This document shows positions 1 to 11,402 of a DNA stretch of 64,000 nt, piece after piece. How positions within the stretch are numbered: position 1 is the first letter of the stretch; the number at the start of each line of letters is the position of its first letter. Origin of the DNA: Endothia cerciana. Taxonomy: Eukaryota > Ascomycota > Sordariomycetes > Diaporthales > Cryphonectriaceae. The stretch is taken from assembly GCA_026119935.1 (NCBI GenBank), contig JALRMH010000040.1, positions 1 through 64,000 of the forward strand, in the 5' to 3' direction. A model generated the notes under the pieces. It worked only from the letters and a program-made list of their open reading frames with translations, had not been told where the DNA came from and ran no database searches. The position numbers were made by a program, and so were the translations under genes.

Positions 1-1236
1 ATCTTACAATATCTTTTTTATTTGTTATTAAATTATTATAAAATAAGTATTATTATAAAGCTCTCTATTTCTAGTATTATAGCATATAATTTTATAATAA
101 TATATGCTTATATTATATATATTATTTACCTCGACGATATCCTTATCTACTCTAAGACTTTTAAAGAATACAAGTAATATATATAATAAATATTCTAGAC
201 ACTTTAAGACGCACATCTCTTAATAGAACTAATTAAAAGCTATTTTTATATTTAAAAAGTCAACTATTTTAAATATACGATTAAGCTAAGATATATTAAA
301 ATGCAAAAGAATAAAATATAAGCAGTTAAGAACTAGCCTATATTAAGAAATATTAAAGATATTAGAGTATTCTTCGGATATATTAACTTCTACTAATAAT
401 TTATTAGTAAATATAGCGAAATCGTACGACTACTTACGAATCTTATAAGAAAGGACCTACCCTTCTAATAGAATAAAGAAGAAAACCAGGCTTTTAAGAC
501 TATTAAGGAACTAGTTACTAAAGATTCTATTTAAAAAAAATCAGACCTTTAGAAAGAATATAAGCTATATATTAACTTATTAGATTATACGCTTAATATA
601 GAACTCAATTAATAAGATAACTAAAGACAATTATAGATAGTTGCTAACTTTTCAAAGAAACTAAATAGACTAGAGTTATAATATAAAATACTAAATAAAG
701 AATTTATAGCTATAGTAGAAGTATTTAAAGAATAGAAATACTACTTTATAAGTGCTAAATATACGATTAAAGTGTTTTCAGATTATAAAAACCTCACTAT
801 ATTTATAATAACGAAAAACCTTAACAGATAATAAGTGAGATAGGTAGAATACTTATCTTAGTTTAATTTCAGAATTACTTATATCTAAAGTAAGGATAAT
901 GCTAAAGCTAACGCTTTTAATAGAAGAGCAGACTATTAGGATAAAATTAAAGAAGAAATTCAAGATATCTTTATAATTAATAAGAAAGAAGATCTTATCA
1001 ACGCATATAAGGAACTTACAATAACCTTTAGAATAAAACTATAAGATAAAAACTCTATATAAATAACCTAGACAGAATATAACAAATATATCAGGCATAC
1101 AAATATTAAAGAATCAGAGCTATCTATAAATAAATTAAAAGATATTAAAACTTATTAAGCTTTAAAAAAAGAATTAAAAACATCTTATAATAATATAATA
1201 ATTATAAAAAGAATAAAATAGAAAAATATAAGCTCT

Positions 1237-1449
1237 TGTTATGAGTAGCAGGTGTTATAAGGTGACAGAGCTAAGGGTTAAAGGCTAGCTAGAGCTAGCT
1301 ATCTGTATAAAAGGGAAGCTTACTAGCTTTAAGCTTAAGACTTTAAGCTTAGACTTTAAGTGTTAGCTATTGCATCGCAATACAGGCTTTTAGCTAAGGG
1401 CACTTGATAAGCTAATTTATATAATTCTAATCCGCAGGCTTTACTGACA
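1237..1449. repeat. Solo LTR inserted in element A, with GCTCT target duplication
   Basis: A 213-bp segment starting TGTTATGAG and ending TACTGACA, absent at the matching position of sister element C (about 8680). It is flanked on both sides by GCTCT (1232-1236 and 1450-1454), a perfect 5-bp target-site duplication. TG...CA ends plus a 5-bp duplication indicate a solo LTR left by recombination between the LTRs of a full element. It belongs to neither the 534-bp nor the 470-bp LTR group. It contains short AAGCTT-rich direct repeats. A small non-autonomous LTR element (TRIM) is an alternative. Confidence 0.8.
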
Positions 1450-2689
1450 GCTCTATAAACTACTATAACTTTTATTAGTACTTATAGCTATTTAGTAATT
1501 AATCAGCCTAGACTTTATTACTAAGCTACTCTTTTTATAAGAACTTTTAACTAAAGTGTAATATAATAGTATTTTAATAATAGTTTGCAGACTAAGTAAG
1601 TACGCTTACTTTCTCTCTTATAAGGAAAGTAGTATAGTAGAAGAACTTATATATACTTTTCTTAGAATAATTATCGCTAACTATAGTATATTAAAAGAAG
1701 TAATCTCTAATAGAGATAAGAAGTTCAACTTAAAGTTTTAGACTTTACTTATAAAGCAACTCAGAATATAATATAGAATATCTATAATATTTTATCCTTA
1801 AACAAACAGACAGATAGAAAGAACAAATTAAATTATTAAATAATACTTTTAACACTATACTAACTAAGAATAAAATAACTAGGTTAATTTATTACCTTTT
1901 ATATAGTTTGCTTATAATAGTATAGATATAAGCATAATAAAGAAATCACTATTCTATACACTTTATAGATATAATCTAACAGCTTATTATAAAGCATTAT
2001 TAAGAGCAGATGCAGAAGCAGCAGATAAAAGAGTTAAAAAAATTAAAAAAACTTAGGAAAAACTCTAGTCAGAACTATAATATATTTAAAAACAAATAAT
2101 ATATTATACAAATATAAAAAGGATTAAAGGACTAATTCTATAAAAGGGAGATAAGGCTTACCTTCTCTATAAAAACATTAAAACGACTAGGCTTAGTAGT
2201 AAGCTTAATTATAAAAAACTAAAACCTTTTAAAATTTTATAATAAATCTCCCTAGTTAACTACAAACTCGCGTTATCTTATAGAATAAAGATATACTTAG
2301 TTTTCTATATTTTATTACTAGAATTAGCAGTATAGAAAACACTAATAGATAATATAATAGAAGTCGAAAATAATAAATTAGAATATAAAGTAGAAAGAAT
2401 TCTTAAATATAGAAAAACAAATATTATATAAAAATACTTTATTAAATAGAAAAGATACTTTAATAGCGAAAATATATAAAAACTACTAGAAAACCTTTAT
2501 TATAATTAAAAACTCTGTTAGTACTATTAAAAGAATAAATTGGTTAGGATAAAGAACTACTAGTAGCAGAACTAATTATATCTGCTGATCTCTTAAGCTA
2601 TATCTTCTTAACTAGAAAACTAAATTAATTTATTATAGAATTCTCTATATCTATAGAATTCTAGTTAAAACCTTTGAAAGAAGGATCCC

Positions 2690-3170
2690 TAGCTACTATA
2701 GCTGACTTCTTAGAAACTATAGCCTGCACTTAAGCAGCAGTAAGAGCGCGCTGCTCCTTAGCCTCCTCCTGCTCAAGCTCCTTTATATTTAAGAGACTAC
2801 GACGAACTGCTTTCATTATCTTCTTAAACTATATATACTTCTGCTTATATAAGCGCTTAACCTCAGCAGCAGTATCTCAGAGATAGCTTTTAGTACTCTC
2901 TAATTAGTCCTTTAGGCGCTGATGCTAGACACTAATCTGACGAATCTCTGCAGAACTCAAACCCTGAATATCGCATCTCGAACAACCTAAACAAACATAC
3001 TCTGCGCAATAAGTAGAATCGTCGACAGAAACCTAGCATAATTAGATGCTACAATCCTTGTAAAAGGAGCAGAAAGGCATAGTAATAGCGTTCTAAAGAA
3101 TAATAAAAAGAAGACTATCCTTTTATTTCGTCTTTTCAGAACGCGTTTTATTAACTCTATTCTATATAAA
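2690..3170 (-). pseudogene. Antisense Cys-rich ORF remnant in element A
   Basis: Read on the minus strand, this interval gives a degraded protein with few stops compared with the surrounding pol. A Cys-rich block near 2960-3070 reads roughly CSFYKDCS...VSVDDSTYCAEYV followed by LGCSRCD. It is followed by a charged, coiled-coil-like stretch rich in Lys, Glu and Gln. The same arrangement lies at the same place in elements B, C, D and F, always opposite to pol. Stops sit at codons explained by C-to-T or G-to-A change. The function is unknown. The Cys spacing resembles a zinc-binding or Zn-cluster-like module, but I do not claim DNA binding. Confidence 0.55.
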
Positions 3171-3260
3171 AAATTAGGAAGGCGCGAATAAACAGATAAA
3201 GGATATAAGGAAAAACCTATAAAAGATTATTAGGGACAATAATCGATAGAAAGGAGATAA

Positions 3261-3468
3261 TATTATAACCTATCTAATATGCAGGTTATAATAACAGACG
3301 CAGGTAACAAGCTATTTAGAGTAGACTCTTTAAGATAACAGAAGTTCAATATTTGTCTTTAATAAGCGCAAACTATAATTATATAACTTAGAGTTAGGGT
3401 TATTAGCTCAGCTAATTAGAATAGATAGCTTAAGATATTAGCTATTTAGAGATATCCGGATAACTTAA
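3261..3468 (+). repeat. 3' LTR of element A, left part (split by element C)
   Basis: Starts TATTATAACC after the purine-rich AAAGGAGATAA, the same PPT/LTR junction as in element C (10582-10596). It stops at CTTAA, where element C begins; the LTR resumes at 11130. The two pieces together are about 476 bp, against 534 bp in element C. Part of the difference is that this copy lacks most of the 37-bp tandem array. Confidence 0.85.
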
Positions 3469-4002
3469 TGTTATAACCTATCCAATATGCTAGTTACGAA
3501 CAGGTTACAAGCAACTAAGGACTAGGTGTTAAGAACTCAACATCCTGACAAAGCATTGATTACGTAACCTAGGGTTAGGGTTACAAGCACTATTAATTAG
3601 AATAGATAACTTCAGATATATTGCTATCCAGAGCTATCCAGGATAACTTTGGATATATTGCTATCTAGAGCTATCCAGGATAACTTTAGATATATTGCTA
3701 TCTAGGGCTATCCAGGATAACTTTAGATATATTGCTATCCAGAGCTATCCAGGATAACTAGGACTGAAGAGTTGGATATATAAAGAACGCTCATTCTCAT
3801 TAAGATAGATCCCGTACATAACTCTTTAGTTGTTAATCTAAGTTCTAAGTACACTTATACTTAGAAGCCTTAAAGGTAGTGAACACTTGCACGAACTATC
3901 TAGTTATATTTCTATATTCAAGGCTTATATTTGACACTGCTCTTATTAGTATAAACCTAATCAGTACTTAGAGATCTTTAGATTACTGCAGTGCTTATTA
4001 TA
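3469..4002 (+). repeat. 5' LTR of element C
   Basis: A 534-bp LTR starting TGTTATAACC and ending at the position of TTACA (here RIP-altered to TTATA). It aligns end to end with 10596-11129, differing mainly by C/T and G/A. It carries four 37-bp direct repeats and the sequence GGATATATAAAG (3772-3783), a plausible TATA region of the element promoter. Confidence 0.93.
3605..3752 (+). repeat. Four 37-bp tandem repeats inside the LTR
   Basis: Four back-to-back copies of a 37-bp unit beginning GATAACTT and ending GAGCTATCCAG, differing only by transitions. The same four copies occur in the 3' LTR at 10732-10879. Tandem arrays in the U3 part of an LTR commonly act as enhancer blocks; that role here is inferred. 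Confidence 0.85.
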
Positions 4003-4059
4003 TTTTAATAACTCTTGTTCAGGAACAGTTTAGTATTAACCCCTTGAATAATACAGAAA

Positions 4060-5250
4060 TACAATAGCTCTAGAAACCCTCTCTTTATCTTTACATAGCG
4101 CGCAGCCTACTTAGAAAGAACTTATTCAGCAAGTCCTCTAGCTTACTTAATATATTAAACAACTCTACCTGCATCAGCAACAGCAGGAAAACATTATTCA
4201 GGCTTAGTAAGAGCAAATTCAATATAGCACTTAAGCCTCTACTATTATCAACAAGAATAAAGGCTATAAGATAGACAAGCTAGCTATATATAATAGTATT
4301 TAAAAACTCCTCTAAGGATTCCTCACCTACTGTAAGGCGTACTTCTTGTATAATGCCTTTCAGTTTATTATAGAACCTGAGAAGGTTATCCTTGCCGGAA
4401 CTCGCCTTGAGAAGGATGCTCTCATCTAGTATAAGCCTTCTCTCTGCGACTATCTGGAACACGCTAACGACCCTGATACACACGCTAAGAGCACTAAGGA
4501 AATGTTCGACTCCTTCACAAGCTTTAAGAAAGCCTTTAAGGAAACCTTTAGTGATTCTAATAAAGAACGTACTATAGCTTAGTAGTTAATAGACCTTAAA
4601 CAAACTAAGTTAGCATTAGCTTATATAGTTAGGTTTAAGTAACTTACAGCATGATTTTTATAAAAAGATAAGAATCTTATAGAATACTACTATAAAAGAC
4701 TTAAAGATAAAGTTAAGGACGAGATCTCTAAGCAGGATTAGCCTGAAGACTTTGTAATATTTATAAATACAGCTATTAGAATCGATAACTATCTCTATAA
4801 ACGATAAATAGAGAAGTCTAAAAAAAGAGGAAGCTAACTTATATAGCACTTATAACTAGGTAATAGTAAGAAGTTCTAGCTTAAGAATTAAAGTAGAAAT
4901 TAGTGTTAGAGTATAATATAAAGTGAAAGTACTTATACTAGCTTAATAGAACTAGATGCAGCTAACTATTAGTTTATAAGAAGACTAAATAGTAGTATTA
5001 AGTGCTATAATTATAGAAAGTATAGCTACTTAGTATAGGAATATAAATAATCTAAGAAACTATAATAGTAATTAATTTAAAAAGAATAATAGGTGAATAT
5101 CCTCTAATAATAGGAACTTAATCAGCTGAGTAATAATATCTTACTAGAGTAAGTGTTAGACTCTATCTGCAACTACAGACTCTTTAACTAGACGTTCTAC
5201 TTTAATAATAAATGCTTAATACACCTCTTAGAAAAAGAAGGCTTAGGATA
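4060..5250 (+). pseudogene. gag remnant of element C
   Basis: Plus-strand reading shows the Gypsy gag core: LRGFLTYCKAYFLYNAFQF (about 4310-4370), then EPEKVILAGTRLEKDAL and a SLCDYLEHANDPDT stretch to about 4480. This matches the retrotransposon gag family. A decayed CCHC zinc knuckle follows at about 5011-5046, where one Cys codon has become Tyr. The 4310-4560 part is almost free of stops, while both flanks are heavily stopped. Confidence 0.8.
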
Positions 5251-6199
5251 GTTCTTTAAAGCACCTAAGAAGATATAGTAACTAGTAATAGGCAAAAAGG
5301 GCTTAGTTTATAATATAATCTTAAGCAGCAGCAACTCAGACTACTTAAGCACCTTTAAGAAGGAACTCGAAGAGAAGATTTAAGAACTTGAAGATAAGGA
5401 TCTAGGACTATACTTAATAGCCTATTATAAAAAACACCTCTTATCTTAAATAACTATAGAAACTATAAAAAAAGAAACACTTTAAGACTAATAGCTAGAC
5501 GATATGCTAGAATCTATTATTTTAAAAACAGAAGATAAAGACATTATAAATAAAAAAGAAACTTATAGCTATAACTCAGACTAAGGATAGAATATTCAGA
5601 ATCTAGTAATTAAATATATAGTATATAGCTTTAAGCTTAGGAACCTCTTTACTATAGTACTTATCTAAAATATTAAAGCTGAATAGCTAAAAGACTTTAG
5701 AATTAGCCTAATCTATAGATAACACTATAAGTTTATATAGATTTTATACATATACTATAGCTGCAGGACGCACTTTATAGAGAAAGTTAAATATAAATAG
5801 TTCCTAATTAGAGAGCAGGGTCAGATTATCTAAGTAGTTAAAGAGCTCTATTTATAGTTTAGGAAAGTCTTTAACAGAATAGAATATAATACCTATATTA
5901 AATTACTAGATAACTACCTTAGAGAATGCATTAATAAGAAAATCAAATAGTAGTAATATAAGACTACCGACTGCACTATCTACATCTATAATAAGGTTCA
6001 AGACTAGTATAAGCACTAGAATAATAAGGAACGACGCAAGCACAGCTAACAGCAAGCTAGAAGGCTAGCTCAGGGAGCAGCTTATAGAGTACGAGAATTC
6101 TTAAAAGGGAAGGATTGCCTGTAATAAAACTATAAACGATCAGGGCTTAAAAGTCTTTATATATAGCAGAAAAGGACTATATACATATAAAATTAAATG

Positions 6200-9100
6200 C
6201 TTATATTAACAGAAAACAATACAGCGCACTATTAAACAGTAGTGCTTAAGGAAACTTTATATTACTAGCAATTATTAATAAGGCACGACTGCAATAGTAT
6301 TAGAAAAAACAACTTTATCAACTTAATACTATAGAAAGATAACTAGTCGTATATAATTAAGGTGTAATTAATAAAGAAACTAATTATCTACTTATCTTAA
6401 TTTAAAGACACACAATCTTTATTATATTAAATATTATAGATATAATATATTATAAACTGATTATAAGACTTCTTTAGCTTAAAGAGTATAATCCTTGAAT
6501 TGATTAGACTACTAGCTAGATCTTATAAAATAATGCTGTTACTTATAAGAAGGTTGTAATCAAAGGTAAAGGATCGGATTTAGTCACTAAGGGAAACTCG
6601 AGAAAAGAGGCTTTAAATAAACTTATAACTATCTCTAAATCAGCAGAGCTGATAGCTTATAGAGAAGAATCTAGCAATGATAAACCTAAATAAGAAGTGC
6701 TAAAGCATTAGCAGATTAATATAACAACGAGTATATACAGGCTTAGAGAAACTCGGCCCGACTCGAAGCGATAACAGAAGTGTAGACTTTAAAACTATAA
6801 GGAAATCCTATAGCTACGACTTAGGAAATTCAGTCCGGCCTAGAGAGAACCCCTAGAGCTATTAAAGAAACGACTAACAGGTAAGGGAAAGAAATCGTCT
6901 CTAGACAAAAACGCTTAACAGTACCTCCTGTTCCTCTAGATAGTAGAAACAGAGAAGGACAGACTAATACTAATATTCGCTAGAATACTGCGAGAGTACT
7001 ATGAATTTATAAAGCTGTTTCAAGGAAAATTTAATATAGGACTTCTAAAACACAGCTTATACGACTATAAGATACTACTGAAAGAAGGAACTTAGCTATA
7101 GTTCTTTTCTATTTATAGGCTTAATAAAGCAAGACTAAAGGTATTTAAGGAATACTTTGACGAAAACTTTAAAAGAGGATATATTAAACTGTTATAATTA
7201 TTAGTAGGATACTTGATCCTGTTCGTACTAAAGAAAAACGGAAAACTCCGACTTTATATAGATTACAGACAGCTTAACGACATTACTATTAAAAACTAGT
7301 ACTCTTTACTACTTTTCAAGGAAATTAGAGATCGATTATAAGGTATATAATAGTTTATAATATTAAACTTTAAGAAAAGTTACTACTATATCTATATTAA
7401 AGAAGGAGAAGAGTAGAAAATAGTATTTAAGACTTATTATAGATACTACGAATACTTAATTATACTTTTTAGATTAACTAATACACTAGTATTCTTTTAA
7501 GAAATAATCAACTATATTCTTTATAAATTCCTAGATATTATATATATCGTCTACCTTAATAATATCCTTATCTACTCTAGGACCCTCGAAGAATATAAGC
7601 AATATATATAACAGATACTTTAGATACTTTAAGACACACACCTCCTAGTAGAACTAGCTAAAAGTCACTTTTATATTTAGAAAGTCAACTATCTTAGATA
7701 TATAATTAAACTAGAATATATCAGAATACAGAAAAATAAGATACAAGTAGTTAGGAACTAGCCTATATTAAAGAATATTAAAGACATCAGAGTATTCCTT
7801 AGATATATTAACTTCTATTAGCAATTTATCAGCAAGTATAGCGATATTACTAGACTTCTTATAAATCTCACGAAAAAAGACTTACCCTTTTAATAGAACT
7901 AGAAAGAAAACTAGGCCTTTGAAATAATTAAGAAGCTAGTTATTAAAGACCCTGTTTTATAAGAATCAGACCTTTAAAAGAAATATAAGTTATATACAGA
8001 CGCATCAGACTATATACTTAGCATAGAACTTAACTAGTATAATAAGCAGGGATAATTATAAATAGTTGCTAACTTCTTAAAAAAGCTTAATAGACTAGAG
8101 TTATAGTATAGAATACTAAATAAGGAACTTATAGCTATAGTAGAAGCATTTAAGAAATAGGAATACTATCTTATAAGTGCTAAACACACGATTAAAGTGT
8201 TTTCAGACTATAAGAACCTCACTATATTTATAATAATAAAGAACTTTAACAAAAGACAAGTAAGATAGGCAGAATACCTATCCTAGTTCGACTTCAAGGT
8301 TATCTATATCTAAAGTAAGGAAAACGCTAGGGCAGACGCTCTTAGCAGAAGATCAGACTATCAGGATAAGATTAAGGAAGAAATCCAAGACATCTTCGCA
8401 ATTAATAAAGACAGAGACCTTATTAACATATATAAAGAGCTTGCAGCAACCCTTAGAATAAGACCCTAAGACAGAGACCCTGAACAGATAACTCTAGCAG
8501 AACAGGATAACTATATTAAGAATATATATAATACCCTAGCATATAGATATTAAGGAGTTAGAGCAACCTATGAATAAATTAAGAGATACTAGAACTTATT
8601 AAGCTTTAGAAAAAGAATTAAAGATATCTTATAATAATACAATAGCTATAAGAAAAATAAGGCAGAATAATATAAGCCTTATAAACTACTATAACCCCTA
8701 CTAGTACCTATAACTATTTAGTAATTAATTAGTCTAGACTTTATTACTAAGCTACTTCTCTTATAAGAACTCTTAACTAAAGTGTAATATAATAACATCT
8801 TAATAGTAGTTTGCAAACTAAGCAAGTATGCTTACTTTCTCCTCTATAAGGAAAGCAGTATAGTAGAAGAACTTATATATATATTTCTTAGAATAATTAT
8901 CGCTAACTACAATATACTAAAAGAAGTAATCTCTAATAGAGACAGGAAGTTCAACTTAAAGTTTTAGACTTTGCTTATAAAGCAACTCAGAACATAATAT
9001 AGAATATCTATAGCATTTCATCCCTAGATAAATAGATAAATAGAAAGAATAAATCAGGTCGTCGAATAGTACCTTTAACACTATATCAACTAAGAACAGG

Positions 9101-9770
9101 ATAACTAGGTTAACCTGTTACCTCTTGTGTAATTCGCTTATAATAGCGCAGATACAAGCATGATAAAGAAGTCACTATTCTTTACACTCTATAGATATAA
9201 CCCGACAGCTTATTATAAAGTATTGCTAGAAGTAGATATAGAAGCAGCAGACAAAAGGGTTAAGAAAATTAAGAAAATCTAGGAAGAACTTTAGTCAGAA
9301 TTATAATTCATCTAAGAACAAATAACATGCTATACAAACACTAAGAGGATTAAAGGACTAATCCTGCAAGAGGGAGATAAAGTCTATCTACTTTATAAAA
9401 ATATTAAAACGACTAGGCCTAGCAGTAAACTCAACTATAAGAAACTAAAACTATTTAAAATTTTATAATAGATCTCTCTAGTCAACTATAAACTAGCACT
9501 ACCTTATAAAATAAAGATATACTTAGTCTTCTATATCTTATTGCTAGAACTAGTAGTATAAGAAACACTAATAGATAATATAGTAGAAGCTAAAAACGAC
9601 GAACCTAAGTACAAAGTCAAGAGAATACTTAAATATAGAGAATAAAATAATACACTCGAATACCTTATTAAATAGAAAGGTTACCTAGCAAGCGAAAACT
9701 CTTAAGAACTAATTTAAAATCTAATCTATTATAAACAAAGACTTAACTAGTATTATTAATAAACTAATTA
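6200..9770 (+). pseudogene. pol remnant of element C (protease, RT, RNase H, integrase, chromodomain)
   Basis: Domains in order: an aspartic protease region (about 6205-6340, a decayed ALLDSGA-type box); RT with LRLYIDYRQLNDITIKN (about 7250-7300) and the RIP-altered YLNN box (7552-7563); RNase H with TDASDYILSIEL (about 7996-8030) and EAFKKQEYYL; integrase core with EVISNRDRKFNLKF (about 8920-8965); and a chromodomain with YKVKRILKY and KGYLASENS (about 9610-9710). Stops fall at codons expected to encode Gln, Trp or Arg, the RIP signature. It is not functional. Confidence 0.9.
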
Positions 9771-9989
9771 GAAATCAGACTAATAATAACCTAGACCTGC
9801 ATTATAGACAGACTAGTCTAAAAGATAACCCTATTAGTATAGAAAATAGAGAACTAGTCGGAGAATATACTAATTAAGACGACAGGCTAGCAGCAGAAGA
9901 CCTAATTATATTTCTAGACCTCTTAGGCTAAACCCTTTTAGCTAGAAAACCCGACTAATCTACTATAGAATTCCCTACATCTATAGAAT

Positions 9990-10503
9990 TTTAGTTGAAA
10001 CCCTTAAAGGAAGGATCCTTAGCAGCAGTAACAGACTTCTCTACAACTATAGAACAAACCCTAGCAGCAACGCAGGCTCGCTCCTCCTCAGCCTCCTCAC
10101 ACTCTAGCTCCTCTACGCTAGAAAGGCTTTAATGAACAGCCTTCATCATCCTCTCAAACTACAGATGCTTTTGCTTCTGCAAATATTCTACCTCTATAAT
10201 AGCGTCTCGCAGCCGCTCCTTAGCGCTCTTAAGACAATCCTCTAAGCGTTGATAATAGATGCTTATCCGACGAATCGCTGCTGCGCTCAGCCCTTAAACA
10301 TCGCACTAGGAGCAACCTAAGCAGATGTATTCAGCGCAACAGGAGGAATCCTCGATAGAGACTTAACAAGACTGAATACTACAACCCTTATAGAAAGAAC
10401 AGGAAGGTATAGTAACAGTGTTTTAAAGAATTAAAGAAAGGAGAGAATCCTTTTGTTTAGTCTTCTCTGCACAGGAACGAAATTTGTTAATTCTGTTTGA
10501 CAT
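9990..10503 (-). pseudogene. Antisense Cys-rich ORF remnant in element C
   Basis: An ATG on the minus strand at 10503 opens MSNRINKFRSCAEKTKQKDS, then a Cys-rich block (CSFYKGCSIQSC, then VSIEDSSCCAEYICLGCS, then CDV), then a long Lys/Glu/Arg-rich coiled-coil-like region (RLEDCLKSAKERLRDAIIEV, EYLQKQKHL). About six in-frame stops, nearly all at former CAG/CAA codons, interrupt about 165 codons. It lies opposite to and downstream of the chromodomain and ends just before the PPT. Equivalent ORFs occur in elements A, B, D and F. I do not recognise a named family with certainty. Confidence 0.6.
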
Positions 10504-10595
10504 CTTAATTAAGAAAGCGAGATCACGCACACAGAGAACTTGCTAGGGTACTTATAAAAGATCGTTAAGGACAACGACTGATAGGAGAGAGATAA

Positions 10596-11129
10596 TATTA
10601 TAACCTATTCAATATGCTAGTTACAAACAAGTTATAAGCAACTAAAGACTAGGTGTTAAGAACTTAACATCCTGATAAAGCATTGATTATATAACCTAGG
10701 ATTAGGGTTACAAGCACTACTAATCAGGATAGATAACTTCAGATATGTTGCTATCTAGAGCTATCTAGGATAATTTTAGATATATTGCTATCTAGAGCTA
10801 TCTAGGATAACTTTAGATATATTGCTATCCAGGGCTATCCAGGATAACTTTGGATATGTTGCTATCCAGAGCTATCTAGGATAACTAGGACTGAAGAGTT
10901 GGATATATAAGGAATGCTCATTCTTATTAAGATAGATTCTGTATATAACTCTTCAGTTGTTAATCTAAGTTCTAAGTACACTTATACTTAGAAGCCCTAA
11001 AGGCAGTGAATACTTGCATAAACTACCTAGTTATATTTCTGTATTCAAGGCTTATATTTAATACTGCTTTTATTAGCATAAACCTAATCGGTACTCAGAG
11101 ATCTTTGGATTACTGTAGTGCTTATTACA
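10596..11129 (+). repeat. 3' LTR of element C
   Basis: A 534-bp partner of 3469-4002, ending TTACA. It is preceded by the polypurine tract ATAGGAGAGAGATAA (10581-10595). Its first dinucleotide is TA instead of TG, a G-to-A change. Confidence 0.93.
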
Positions 11130-11402
11130 CTTAGATAAATTGCTATCTAACTTATCTATACTAAAGAGCAGAGTATATAGAAACAGATATTTCTTATAGT
11201 CAGATAGATTTTATTAATACTCTTTAATCGTTAATTTAAGTTCTAAGTATATATATATTTAAAAGCCTTAAAAGTAGTGAACACTTGCACACGTTACTTA
11301 GTATATTTCTGTATTCACAGGTTTTTACTTTAATACTGCTCTTATTAGTATAAACCTAATCAGTACTTAAAGAATCCCCGGATTACTATAGTGCTCATTA
11401 CA
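11130..11402 (+). repeat. 3' LTR of element A, right part
   Basis: Resumes with CTTAG (the target duplication of element C) and runs to TTACA at 11402. It contains the same U3-R-U5 landmarks as the element C LTR: the TTAATCGTTAATTTAAGTTC block, AGTGAACACTTGCA, and the terminal GATTACTATAGTGCTCATTA. Sequence then switches abruptly to the RNase H of a different family. Confidence 0.85.

Larger units (their letters stand above)
1..3260 (+). mobile_element. Element A, RIP-degraded Ty3/Gypsy retrotransposon (internal part, 5' end off window)
   Basis: Internal region of a plus-strand Ty3/Gypsy element that enters from the left edge. Seen directly: reverse transcriptase palm with an intact YLDD box (127-138, context IYLDDILIYS), an RNase H-like stretch (about 570-950), integrase-like sequence resuming after an inserted solo LTR (about 1500-1800), and a chromodomain-like tail (about 2360-2500). 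All frames are riddled with TAA/TAG, as expected after RIP. It parallels element C (3469-11129) almost segment by segment, so both belong to one family. Its 3' LTR starts at 3261 and is cut in two by element C. No intact protein can be made from it. Confidence 0.88.
3469..11129 (+). mobile_element. Element C, complete nested Ty3/Gypsy chromovirus-type retrotransposon, RIP-inactivated
   Basis: A full 7.66-kb element. Two LTRs of exactly 534 bp (3469-4002 and 10596-11129) flank gag, protease, RT, RNase H, integrase and chromodomain in Gypsy order on the plus strand. The target duplication is CTTAA (3464-3468) on the left and CTTAG (11130-11134) on the right, differing by one G-to-A change. It sits inside the 3' LTR of element A. 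Every coding domain is broken by stops from RIP-type transitions; the RT box YLDD has become YLNN (7552-7563). The chromodomain after integrase marks a chromovirus (Ty3 clade), a group known to target heterochromatin. Confidence 0.93.

Noticed and set aside
3605..3752. Direct repeats considered as a CRISPR array
   Set aside because: The repeats are contiguous with no spacers, lie within an LTR, and the genome is eukaryotic.
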